Of a stretch of DNA of 5,802 nt, positions 1-5,802 are shown piece by piece. The DNA comes from Burkholderiales bacterium (lineage in GTDB: Bacteria; Pseudomonadota; Gammaproteobacteria; Burkholderiales; Burkholderiaceae_C): assembly GCA_947448105.1 (NCBI GenBank), contig CANFNE010000166.1:1-5802 (forward strand), given 5' to 3'. The notes beneath the pieces are model-generated. The model ran no database searches. It saw only the letters and a list, made by a program, of their open reading frames with translations, and had not been told where the DNA came from. Both the position numbers and the translations under genes were made by a program. The stretch's first letter is position 1. Every line of letters begins with the position of its first letter.

Positions 1-371
1 ACGGGCACGGTGGATTTGTTGACCACGACCTTGTACTTGCTCATGTGCGTGGCAATGGTCTGCGCCACGGCCAGCACGTACTGCAGGTCGGCGCTGCCGT
101 CTTCGTCGGGTGGCGTGCCCACAGCGATGAACTGCACGTCGCCGTGCGCTACGGCCAGCGCCGCGTCGTTGCTAAAGCGCAGCCGGCCGTCCTTGAAGTT
201 GCGCTCCACCAGCGCGTCCAGGCCAGGTTCCCAGATCGGCAGCACACCGATGTTGAGGTTGGAAATTTTGAGGGGATCAACGTCGATACAGACCACGTCG
301 TGGCCGATTTCTGCCAGACAGGCGCCGCTGACCAAACCAACATAACCAGTGCCAAAGATGGAAATTTTCAT
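1..371 (-). CDS. ugd: UDP-glucose 6-dehydrogenase, N-terminal part (cut by window edge)
   Basis: Cytoplasmic enzyme that oxidises UDP-glucose to UDP-glucuronate with two NAD+, feeding capsule, exopolysaccharide and lipid A sugar pathways. The visible 123 full codons begin at an ATG at 371-369 and run out of the window still open; family members are usually about 440 residues. The start is the Rossmann fold: a GTGYVG dinucleotide-binding loop at residues 7-12 and an acidic residue ending the second strand (VCIDVD, D30). The family blocks PIWEPGL (45-51), VGTPPDEDG (84-92) and KSTVPV (119-124) follow. The catalytic cysteine lies beyond the edge. No good Shine-Dalgarno precedes the ATG, but the protein starts exactly where the family does. 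It lies 68 bp downstream of the prenyltransferase gene on the same strand. A GDP-mannose dehydrogenase is the nearest alternative family, but EPGL and the overall spacing favour UDP-glucose dehydrogenase. Confidence 0.93.
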   Translation of the reverse strand, partial: MKISIFGTGYVGLVSGACLAEIGHDVVCIDVDPLKISNLNIGVLPIWEPGLDALVERNFKDGRLRFSNDAALAVAHGDVQFIAVGTPPDEDGSADLQYVLAVAQTIATHMSKYKVVVNKSTVP

Positions 372-439
372 ATTGAAACGGGGATGGATATTAGAAAAAT
401 GGATCGAACCAAACAGTCGCGCGCCATGCTATCAGCGCT
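372..439 (-). promoter_or_regulatory. Short AT-richer leader before ugd, possible promoter
   Basis: This 68-bp gap between the uppS stop and the ugd ATG contains a stretch clearly richer in A and T than its surroundings (about 375-412). Read on the minus strand, it has TAATAT about 16 bp after a weak TGTTTG, which could be a sigma70-type -10/-35 pair. The -35 match is poor, so ugd may have its own promoter or may simply be read through from uppS. No strong hairpin terminator is visible in the gap. Confidence 0.25.
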
Positions 440-1189
440 TTATGACGCCTTGGACTCAATCGGCGTCGCAGCAATCGTGCTTTCGCCTCCAAAGCGCCGG
501 TCGCGCTTGGCAAACCAGGCAATGGCTTGGTCTAGCGATTCGGGGGTGAATTCAGGCCAGAGCAGGTCGGTGAAATAGAGCTCGGTATAGGCCATTTGCC
601 AGAGCATGAAGTTGCTCATGCGCGACTCGCCGCCGGTGCGGATCATCAGGTCGGGCGCCGGGGCGTCTGCCATTTGCAAATAAGGCGCGAGCGCCGCTTC
701 GCTCAGGGTGTCGGCAGGCTGGCCCGGATGCGCGAGTTGCCAGGCCTTGACGGCTTGGAGCATGTCCCAGCGCCCGCCGTAGTTCAGTGCCAGCGTCAGG
801 GTAATGCTGCGGTTGTGGTCGGTGCTGGCCTGGGCGTCGCGGATCAGCGCTTGCACCCGGCTGTCAAAACCCGAGGTGTCGCCAATCACCCGCAGGCGCA
901 CGCCCTGGGCGTTGAGGTTGCCGATTTCTTTTTGCAAATACAGCGTGAGCAGTCCAATCAGGCTGCTGACTTCGTCGAGCGGGCGGCGCCAGTTTTCGGT
1001 GCTAAACGCAAACAACGTGAGGTGCGAAATACCGCGCTCGCCGCAGGCTTGCACAATGGCGCGCACCCGGCGCGATCCCGCGCCATGGCCCACCGCCTTG
1101 GGCAGTCCGCGCGCACTGGCCCAACGGCGGTTGCCGTCCATGATGATGGCCACATGCTGGGGCATGGCGGATGGCGTGGTGTGGGGCAA
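440..1189 (-). CDS. uppS: Isoprenyl transferase (undecaprenyl diphosphate synthase family)
   Basis: Cis-prenyltransferase that adds isopentenyl diphosphate units to farnesyl diphosphate, making the polyprenyl diphosphate precursor of the lipid carrier for peptidoglycan and polysaccharide units. At 249 residues it is of family length. Visible motifs are IIMDGNRRWA with catalytic Asp18, GH at 34-35, AFSTENW (61-67), LNYGGRWD (134-142), IRTGGESR (183-190) with Arg184 and Arg190, SNF (192-194) and Glu203 in YTELYF. These correspond to E. coli Asp26, Arg194, Arg200 and Glu213. The MDGNRRWA form, with Arg where E. coli has Gly, also occurs in other branches of the family, so chain length is not certain. 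The first possible start is TTG at 1189, with a stop upstream at 1201-1199. An ATG at 1165 would give 241 residues and still keep every motif. Neither has a clear Shine-Dalgarno. The usual partners frr, cdsA and dxr are absent; ugd follows instead. Confidence 0.95.
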   Translation of the reverse strand: MPHTTPSAMPQHVAIIMDGNRRWASARGLPKAVGHGAGSRRVRAIVQACGERGISHLTLFAFSTENWRRPLDEVSSLIGLLTLYLQKEIGNLNAQGVRLRVIGDTSGFDSRVQALIRDAQASTDHNRSITLTLALNYGGRWDMLQAVKAWQLAHPGQPADTLSEAALAPYLQMADAPAPDLMIRTGGESRMSNFMLWQMAYTELYFTDLLWPEFTPESLDQAIAWFAKRDRRFGGESTIAATPIESKAS

Positions 1190-1437
1190 GAAAAGGGCTC
1201 AGTGAAAAGTGGGGTGGTGCACCGCAAGAGCGCCGGTTGATTCTACCGGTTGCCTTGGTTTTGGGGCCGCTGCCAGGCGCGGGCTAAACACCGTGCGCCA
1301 CCGGCGGGCGCCACGTCCCTTTCGGCGCGCATGCCGCGCCCGCTACCATGGCGGCTTGTCGATCTGCCTTTTCAGCGCGCCTTTGGGCGTCCATAGCGAC
1401 CATCGCGACCGCAGCGACCATTTTTTGGGTATTTTCC
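1190..1437. promoter_or_regulatory. Divergent uppS/ruvB intergenic region
   Basis: This 248-bp spacer lies between two genes read outward, so it should hold both promoters. No convincing consensus promoter is visible. The best rightward candidate is TTGGGG (1261-1266) and TAAACA (1285-1290) with an 18-bp spacer, which is weak. A small inverted repeat, CCGGT (1233-1237) and ACCGG (1245-1249), flanks a 7-bp centre and could be an operator or chance. No LexA-type CTGT-N8-ACAG box was found, so SOS control of ruvB is not evident here. Open frames crossing the region lack family resemblance and plausible starts, and I see no gene in it. Confidence 0.4.
1387..1422 (+). repeat. Four-unit 9-bp imperfect tandem repeat before ruvB
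   Basis: Four consecutive 9-base units share the pattern GCGWCCNNN: GCGTCCATA, GCGACCATC, GCGACCGCA and GCGACCATT. The last three contain an identical GCGACC at 1396, 1405 and 1414. The array ends directly in a T-run (1421-1426), 15 bp before the ruvB GTG, so it probably lies in the untranslated leader. It could be a protein-binding array, a slippage-prone repeat or a chance product of local composition. Confidence 0.6.
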
Positions 1438-2508
1438 GTGAGCATTCAGACCGACGACTTCGCCCCTTCTCCCGCCAGCGCCCCGGCCGCGCGCATGCTG
1501 TCTGGCGTGCCCGCCTCAGGCGCCGAAGAAGCCATTGAGCGCGCACTGCGCCCCAAGCTGCTTGACGATTACGTGGGCCAGGCCAAAGTGCGTGAGCAGT
1601 TGGAGATTTTCATTGGTGCGGCCAAAAAGCGCGATGAGGCGCTCGACCATGTGCTGCTCTTTGGCCCGCCCGGCCTGGGCAAGACCACGCTCTCGCACAT
1701 CATTGCCCACGAGCTGGGCGTGAATTTGCGACAAACCAGCGGCCCGGTGCTGGAAAAGCCCAAAGACCTGGCGGCGCTGTTGACCAACCTGGAAAAAAAC
1801 GATGTGTTGTTCATCGACGAGATCCACCGGCTCTCGCCGGTGGTGGAAGAGATCCTCTATCCCGCGCTGGAGGACTACAAGATCGACATCATGATTGGCG
1901 AAGGTCCGGCGGCGCGCTCCATCAAGCTCGATTTGCAGCCCTTTACCCTGGTGGGCGCCACCACGCGCGCGGGCATGTTGACCAACCCGCTGCGCGACCG
2001 CTTTGGCATCGTGGCGCGGCTGGAGTTTTATACCTCCGAGGAACTGTTGCGCATCGTCACCCGCAGCGCCGGCCTGCTCAAGGTGCCGACCGACCCTGAG
2101 GGCGGCTTTGAGATAGCGCGGCGTTCGCGCGGCACGCCGCGCATCGCCAACCGGCTCTTGCGCCGGGTGCGCGACTACGCCGAGGTCAAGGGCGTGGGCA
2201 CGATTACTTTAGACATCGCCAACCGCGCGCTGGCCATGCTCGACGTGGACCCGCAGGGCTTTGATTTGATGGACCGCAAGCTCTTGGAGGCCGTCATCCA
2301 CCGCTTTGATGGCGGCCCCGTGGGCCTGGACAACATTGCCGCGAGCATTGGCGAAGAGCGCGAAACCATCGAGGACGTGATCGAGCCCTATTTGATCCAG
2401 CAAGGCTATTTGCAGCGCACGCCACGCGGGCGCATTGCCACGCTCGCCGCCTACCGGCATTTGGGGGTGACGCCGCCGAGCAGCGCAGGCGAGGCGCCCG
2501 GCGTCTGA
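1438..2508 (+). CDS. ruvB: Holliday junction branch migration ATPase RuvB
   Basis: Hexameric AAA+ motor that, with RuvA, drives branch migration of Holliday junctions during recombinational repair before RuvC cuts them. Numbered from the GTG start, the 356-residue protein shows Walker A GPPGLGKT (76-83), Walker B LFIDEIH (124-130), sensor 1 GATTRAG (173-179), arginine-finger segment LRDRFG (185-190), sensor 2 GTPRIANR (232-239) and a C-terminal winged helix from GGPVGLDNIAASIGEE to LQRTPRGR (292-332). E. coli RuvB has 336 residues; the extra length is split between the two ends. The frame stays open upstream to an ATG at 1348, but those 30 residues do not resemble RuvB, while VSIQTDDF matches the N-terminus I recall for Comamonadaceae RuvB. 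The Shine-Dalgarno is weak. ruvA and ruvC are not adjacent. The gene is divergent from uppS and converges on the gene ending at 2531. Confidence 0.97.
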   Translation: MSIQTDDFAPSPASAPAARMLSGVPASGAEEAIERALRPKLLDDYVGQAKVREQLEIFIGAAKKRDEALDHVLLFGPPGLGKTTLSHIIAHELGVNLRQTSGPVLEKPKDLAALLTNLEKNDVLFIDEIHRLSPVVEEILYPALEDYKIDIMIGEGPAARSIKLDLQPFTLVGATTRAGMLTNPLRDRFGIVARLEFYTSEELLRIVTRSAGLLKVPTDPEGGFEIARRSRGTPRIANRLLRRVRDYAEVKGVGTITLDIANRALAMLDVDPQGFDLMDRKLLEAVIHRFDGGPVGLDNIAASIGEERETIEDVIEPYLIQQGYLQRTPRGRIATLAAYRHLGVTPPSSAGEAPGV

Positions 2509-2530
2509 ACCGGCGGAGCAGGAGCAGGGC

Positions 2531-3700
2531 TTAAGCGCCCAGCGGGCTGATCGCCAGCACCGCCGCAGTGGCCAGCGCTTGCAGGCCCAGCGTGCTCCAC
2601 CAGGCCAGTTGCTGCTGCAAATAGCGCCCCAGCGCCCACAGCCCCAGCGCCATAGCGGCAGCGCCCACGGCGGCCAGCGGCAGGGCCTGCGCGTCCACAT
2701 TCCACAAATACCAGGCGCCTAGCGCGGTGAGCAGCGCGTTTTGCGCAGCGGCATAGACCATCTGGGCGCCTTGGAGCGGCGGCGCGTAGGTGCGCACGGC
2801 GCTCAGTTCAAAGGCTTGGGCTCCGGCAGCCATGTGGCAGCTGCCGCCCGCAGGCAGCCAGCCCGGCGGCTTGAGCCACACCCGCAGCTTGTCACCCCAG
2901 CGCGGCGCGGCACCTGCACGGCGCCACAGCTCGGTATAAACCGCCAGATTGGCCCACACCGGGTCCCAGCTGTTGAGTGGCGTACGCGTGCCGTAGACGC
3001 AGGGCTGCACTTCGGGCTCGAACGTGCCGAACATGCGGTCCCAAATCACCCAGATGCCGCCGTAGTTGCGGTCCACATAGCCGTCGTTGATGGCGTGGTG
3101 CACCCGGTGGTTGCTGGGCGAGCAAAACACCCGGTCAAACCAGCCCAGGCGCCCGACATGCTCGGTGTGCACCCAAAACTGGTAGAGCAAATCCACCAGC
3201 GCCACGATGCCAAACAGCAGCGGCGGCACGCCTAGTACCGCCATGGGCAGGTAAAACAGCCAGCCAAACAGCGCGCCGGTCGAGGTTTGGCGCAGCGCGG
3301 TGGACAGGTTGTAGTGCTGGCTTTGGTGGTGCGCCACGTGCGCAGCCCACAAGAGCGCCACCTCATGGCCGGCGCGGTGCAGCCAGTAGTAGCAAAAGTC
3401 GTAGAGCACCAGCGCCAAGAGCCAGCCGTACCAGTGGTTCCACAGCTCGGCCTGCGGCCACAGTGCCACGGTGCCAAACAGCGCGGCATAGATGGCAATG
3501 CCAATGAATTTGCCAAACACCCCAACCACCTGGCTGAGCATGCCCATGCTCAGGCTGCTTAAGGTGTCGCTCAGGCCGTAGCTGCTTTTGGCCACCGCCC
3601 CGCGGGCTGTGGCCAGCCGCACCTGGCGCCGGTCCCACCACAGCTCCAGCGCGATCAGCAGCAAAAAGACGGGAAAGGCGAAAACAATGATTTTGGACAT
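2531..3700 (-). CDS. Sterol desaturase/fatty acid hydroxylase family membrane protein, AGMO-like
   Basis: Predicted integral-membrane di-iron oxygenase of 389 residues. The histidine clusters that bind iron in this superfamily are present: HRAGH (108-112), HVAHHQSQH (121-129), HTEH (178-181) and NHRVHH (197-202). Hydrophobic segments lie near residues 3-20, 52-80, 91-106 and 141-176. A further hydrophobic tail (about 307-387) follows the soluble stretch. Extra C-terminal membrane segments after the histidine core resemble alkylglycerol monooxygenase relatives more than plain C4-sterol or carotenoid hydroxylases. The substrate cannot be told from sequence: ether lipid, fatty acyl chain, sterol or hopanoid are all possible. 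The ATG at 3700 is preceded 9 nt upstream by AGGGG, and the zwf stop is only 19 bp away, so the gene is probably translated from a zwf transcript. It ends 22 bp from the converging ruvB stop. Confidence 0.9.
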   Translation of the reverse strand: MSKIIVFAFPVFLLLIALELWWDRRQVRLATARGAVAKSSYGLSDTLSSLSMGMLSQVVGVFGKFIGIAIYAALFGTVALWPQAELWNHWYGWLLALVLYDFCYYWLHRAGHEVALLWAAHVAHHQSQHYNLSTALRQTSTGALFGWLFYLPMAVLGVPPLLFGIVALVDLLYQFWVHTEHVGRLGWFDRVFCSPSNHRVHHAINDGYVDRNYGGIWVIWDRMFGTFEPEVQPCVYGTRTPLNSWDPVWANLAVYTELWRRAGAAPRWGDKLRVWLKPPGWLPAGGSCHMAAGAQAFELSAVRTYAPPLQGAQMVYAAAQNALLTALGAWYLWNVDAQALPLAAVGAAAMALGLWALGRYLQQQLAWWSTLGLQALATAAVLAISPLGA

Positions 3701-3709
3701 GCGGGCCAG

Positions 3710-3714
3710 CCCCT
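3710..3714 (-). promoter_or_regulatory. Ribosome binding site of the membrane oxygenase gene
   Basis: Read on the minus strand this is AGGGG, 9 nt before the ATG at 3700-3698 and just after the zwf stop codon. It supports the chosen start and independent translation initiation within a shared transcript. Confidence 0.55.
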
Positions 3715-3719
3715 GGGTT

Positions 3720-5249
3720 TTACAGCTCGCGCCACTCCCGGCCGCTGGCCTTTAGCAGGTCTTGCGCTTCCTGCGGCCCGTCTGAGCCCGCAGCGTAATG
3801 CGCCAGCGGTGCGCCCCCGGCGGCCCAGTACTGCTGCACCGGCTGCACAATGCGCCAGCCGGCCATGACGCTGTCGGAGCGCTGGAACAGGGTGGCGTCG
3901 CCAATCATGCAGTCGTAAATCAGGGTCTCGTAGCCCGTACTGGGCGCGTTCTGGAAGTAGTCTTTGTAGTGAAAGTCCATGTGCACCTGGCCGATTTCGA
4001 TTTTGGGGCCGGGAATCTTGGCGCCAAAAGACAGCATGGCGCCCTCGTCGGGCTGCAGCTTGATGACCAGGGCATTGGGCGTGAGGCCTTCGGTGGCAGT
4101 ATTGCGAAACAAGGAGAGCGGCGGGCGCTTGAACTGGATCACGATCTCGCTTTGGCGCTTGTTCATGGCCTTGCCGGTGCGCAGGTAAAAGGGCACGCCC
4201 GCCCAGCGCCAGTTGTCAATGCCCAGCTTGAGCGCGACATAGGTCTCGGTTTCGCTGCCCGGCGCCACGCCGTTCTCGTCGGCATAGGCTTTGAGCGCCT
4301 GGCCGTCGCGCGCACCGGCCGCGTACTGGCCGCGCACGCTGTCGGTAGCGGCGTTGACGGCGTGCACGCAGTCCAGGACCTTGGTTTTTTCGTTGCGCAC
4401 CGCGTCGGCGTCAAACGAGGCGGGCGACTCCATGGCGGTCAGGGCCAGCAGCTGGAACACATGGTTGGGCACCATGTCGCGCATGGCGCCGGTGGTCTCG
4501 TAAAACGCGGCCCGCGCTTCCACGCCCACCGTCTCGGCCACGGTGATTTGCACGTGGTCAATGTGTTCGCGGCTCCACAGGGGCTCAAAAATGCCGTTGG
4601 CAAAGCGCATGAGCATGATGTTTTGCACCGTCTCTTTGCCCAGAAAGTGGTCCATGCGGTAAATCTGCGTCTCGGACAGGCTGTGGCGCAACTGCGTGTT
4701 GAGCGCTTGGGCCGATTCCAGGTCGTGGCCGAAAGGCTTCTCTACCACCACGCGGCGCCAGAAATGGTTGGTCTCGGTCACCAGGCCGGCGGCGCCGAGC
4801 TGGTCGACGATGCCGCCAAAAAAGCGCGAACCCACAGCCAGGTAAAACATCACGTTGTCGCTCACGCCGTGGCTGGTTTTGAGCTGCGTCAGACGCTCGC
4901 CCAAGGCGACATAGGACGCCGGCGCGCCAAAGTCCAGCGGCATGTAGACGATGGCTTCGAGCAGGCGTTGCAGGTTGGCCTCGTCAATCGCCTGGCTGTA
5001 ATGCTTGTCGGCGGCAAAGGCGCGGATGGCCGCTTCCACATGGCCGCGGAACTGGGCGTCAGTCATCTCCACCCGGTCCACGCCCACCAGCGCGAACTGC
5101 GCGGGCAGCAGACCGGTGCGCGCCAGGTTGTAAAGCGCGGGCATCAAAAGGCGCTTGGTGAGGTCGCCACCGGCGCCAAAAATCACCATCGTGCTCGAAG
5201 GCGCTTGTTCGCCGTGGGGTGTCACGGCATGTTCTATGTCTTGGGCCAT
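3720..5249 (-). CDS. zwf: Glucose-6-phosphate 1-dehydrogenase
   Basis: Cytoplasmic enzyme that oxidises glucose 6-phosphate to 6-phosphogluconolactone with reduction of NADP+ or NAD+; it is the first oxidative step of the pentose phosphate pathway and the entry to Entner-Doudoroff. The protein has 509 residues, a little longer than the roughly 490 usual for bacteria. Visible features are the nucleotide-binding loop FGAGGDLTKR (24-33), EKPFGHDL (170-177), the substrate and active-site signature RMDHFLGKE (198-206) with Asp200 and His201, the second catalytic histidine in PNH (His263) and YLRTGK (355-360). The signature reads RMDHFLGKE where many members have RIDHYLGKE; the changes are conservative. 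The ATG at 5249 has CAGGA 6 nt upstream. gnd lies 88 bp before it and the membrane oxygenase 19 bp after it, all on the same strand. Cofactor preference cannot be read safely. Confidence 0.98.
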   Translation of the reverse strand: MAQDIEHAVTPHGEQAPSSTMVIFGAGGDLTKRLLMPALYNLARTGLLPAQFALVGVDRVEMTDAQFRGHVEAAIRAFAADKHYSQAIDEANLQRLLEAIVYMPLDFGAPASYVALGERLTQLKTSHGVSDNVMFYLAVGSRFFGGIVDQLGAAGLVTETNHFWRRVVVEKPFGHDLESAQALNTQLRHSLSETQIYRMDHFLGKETVQNIMLMRFANGIFEPLWSREHIDHVQITVAETVGVEARAAFYETTGAMRDMVPNHVFQLLALTAMESPASFDADAVRNEKTKVLDCVHAVNAATDSVRGQYAAGARDGQALKAYADENGVAPGSETETYVALKLGIDNWRWAGVPFYLRTGKAMNKRQSEIVIQFKRPPLSLFRNTATEGLTPNALVIKLQPDEGAMLSFGAKIPGPKIEIGQVHMDFHYKDYFQNAPSTGYETLIYDCMIGDATLFQRSDSVMAGWRIVQPVQQYWAAGGAPLAHYAAGSDGPQEAQDLLKASGREWREL

Positions 5250-5255
5250 GGGGGG

Positions 5256-5260
5256 TCCTG
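5256..5260 (-). promoter_or_regulatory. Ribosome binding site of zwf
   Basis: Read on the minus strand this is CAGGA, 6 nt upstream of the zwf ATG at 5249-5247. It supports that start over the later in-frame ATG at residue 21, which would leave only three residues before the nucleotide-binding loop. Confidence 0.55.
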
Positions 5261-5268
5261 GGGTTCAG

Positions 5269-5319
5269 AAAAAAAGGTCTGCGGTGTACCGCGCCCGGAC
5301 GACGATTCGGGCGGGCGCG
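5269..5319 (-). terminator. Hairpin and T-run between gnd and zwf (possible terminator or attenuator)
   Basis: On the minus strand, after the gnd stop, an 8-bp perfect stem forms between CGCGCCCG (5319-5312) and CGGGCGCG (5297-5290) with a 14-nt loop. A smaller hairpin made of GCGG and CCGC (5292-5281) overlaps its end, followed by AGACC and seven T (5275-5269). The large stem is 14 nt from the T-run, further than in a classic intrinsic terminator; the small stem is 5 nt away but weak. It may partly end gnd transcripts, act as an mRNA processing or stability element, or do nothing. No clear promoter for zwf follows it, which argues against full termination. Confidence 0.4.
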
Positions 5320-5337
5320 ACAGCTTGTGTTGCGGGC

Positions 5338-5802
5338 TTATTTCTTGCCCGGTTCCTGGTGGCCGCCAAACTGCTTGCGCATGGCCGAGAGCACTTTTTC
5401 GGCAAAGGTATGTTCCTTGCGCGAGCGAAAGCGGGTGTAGAGCGCTGCGGTGAGCACATCTGCAGGCACCGCTTCTTCGATGGCCGCTTGGATGGTCCAG
5501 CGGCCTTCGCCCGAGTCTTCCACGTAGCCCGAATACGACTTGAGTTCCGGGTCTTCGGCCAGCGAAATGGCCGAGAGGTCTAGCAACCATGACGACACCA
5601 CGCTGCCACGGCGCCAGAGTTCGGTGATGTCAGCCAAGTCCAGGTCGTAGCGGCGCTCGGCGGGAATGGCGTCTTGGCTCACGCCCTTGAGAATGTCCAG
5701 CCCCTCACCATAGGCCTGCATCAGGCCGTATTCGATGCCGTTGTGCACCATCTTCACAAAGTGGCCTGAGCCGGCCGGGCCGGTGTAGAGGTAGCCGTGT
5801 TC
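5338..5802 (-). CDS. gnd: 6-phosphogluconate dehydrogenase, C-terminal part (cut by window edge)
   Basis: Cytoplasmic enzyme that oxidatively decarboxylates 6-phosphogluconate to ribulose 5-phosphate and CO2, following zwf in the pentose phosphate pathway. The frame enters open from the right edge; 154 residues are visible before the TAA at 5340-5338. The fragment holds the catalytic signature GSGHFVKMVHNGIEYG at fragment residues 11-26, with the catalytic Lys17, Asn21 and Glu24. These are followed by WRRGSVVSSWLLDL and the C-terminal stretch RSRKEHTFAEKVLSAMR. The protein ends in FGGHQEPGKK soon after, without the longer C-terminal domain of E. coli Gnd. It therefore belongs to the short, roughly 300-residue bacterial type (GndA/YqeC-like), several members of which favour NAD+. 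The coenzyme-binding N-terminus is outside the window, so the cofactor cannot be judged. The GTG at 5757 is an internal valine codon, not a start. Confidence 0.95.
   Translation of the reverse strand, partial: EHGYLYTGPAGSGHFVKMVHNGIEYGLMQAYGEGLDILKGVSQDAIPAERRYDLDLADITELWRRGSVVSSWLLDLSAISLAEDPELKSYSGYVEDSGEGRWTIQAAIEEAVPADVLTAALYTRFRSRKEHTFAEKVLSAMRKQFGGHQEPGKK

Noticed and set aside
45..578. A 177-codon plus-strand frame spanning ugd, the gap and the end of uppS
   Set aside because: It crosses two real genes antisense and has no family resemblance; the AT-rich gap fits a leader better than coding sequence.
596..1240. A 214-codon plus-strand frame opposite uppS
   Set aside because: It shadows the well-supported uppS gene, has no recognisable motif, and its composition is typical of antisense frames in GC-rich DNA.
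2509..2536. Possible bidirectional terminator between the ruvB and oxygenase stops, around a GCTTAAGC palindrome
   Set aside because: The palindrome is only 8 bp (2529-2536), overlaps the oxygenase stop codon, has no loop and no following T-run on either strand.
2741..3235. A 164-codon plus-strand frame opposite the membrane oxygenase
   Set aside because: It is antisense to a gene with clear histidine motifs and shows no domain of its own.
1190..5337. Defence, phage, toxin-antitoxin or other mobile systems
   Set aside because: No integrase, transposase, toxin or antitoxin motif, inverted terminal repeats or CRISPR-type repeat was seen; all recognisable genes here are metabolic, repair or lipid functions.
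3798..5453. A 551-codon open frame on the plus strand opposite zwf
   Set aside because: It is fully antisense to a certain zwf gene and extends into gnd. Its sequence is rich in His, Gly, Val and Arg with no family resemblance, as expected from mirrored codons in GC-rich DNA.
5338..5757. Reading the right-hand frame as a complete 139-residue protein
   Set aside because: The first codon at 5757 is GTG inside the 6-phosphogluconate dehydrogenase signature, and the frame stays open to the window edge, so it is a truncated gnd.

Overview
The window looks like a chromosomal housekeeping segment of a GC-rich betaproteobacterium, most likely Burkholderiales and probably Comamonadaceae (Acidovorax, Polaromonas or Rhodoferax relatives). 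I base this on recalled protein similarity, mainly the RuvB N-terminus beginning VSIQTDDF and the short-type 6-phosphogluconate dehydrogenase, together with high GC. No database search was possible. I see no tRNA, rRNA, insertion sequence, CRISPR array, phage gene or sign of recent transfer, and coding density is high throughout.

Layout from left to right. Bases 1-371 (minus) hold the N-terminal third of a UDP-glucose 6-dehydrogenase that runs off the left edge. Bases 440-1189 (minus) encode a cis-prenyltransferase of the undecaprenyl diphosphate synthase family, placed to be read just before ugd. Bases 1190-1437 are a divergent spacer that should carry the promoters for uppS (leftward) and ruvB (rightward). 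It also holds a four-unit 9-bp tandem repeat next to the ruvB start. ruvB (1438-2508, plus) is the only plus-strand gene and converges, 22 bp apart, on a leftward set of three genes. In transcription order these are a partial gnd (5802-5338), zwf (5249-3720) and an integral-membrane sterol desaturase/alkylglycerol monooxygenase-like gene (3700-2531).

Functionally there are three parts. The uppS-ugd pair joins polyprenyl lipid-carrier synthesis to UDP-glucuronate supply, which fits surface polysaccharide or envelope work. ruvB is the Holliday-junction branch-migration motor, here without ruvA or ruvC beside it. zwf and gnd supply the two oxidative steps of the pentose phosphate pathway, and the membrane di-iron type oxygenase 19 bp behind zwf is probably co-transcribed with it.

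I found no convincing new system. The points most worth a second look are the uppS copy outside its usual gene cluster and beside ugd, the membrane hydroxylase attached to zwf, the hairpin plus T-run between gnd and zwf, and the repeat in the ruvB leader.
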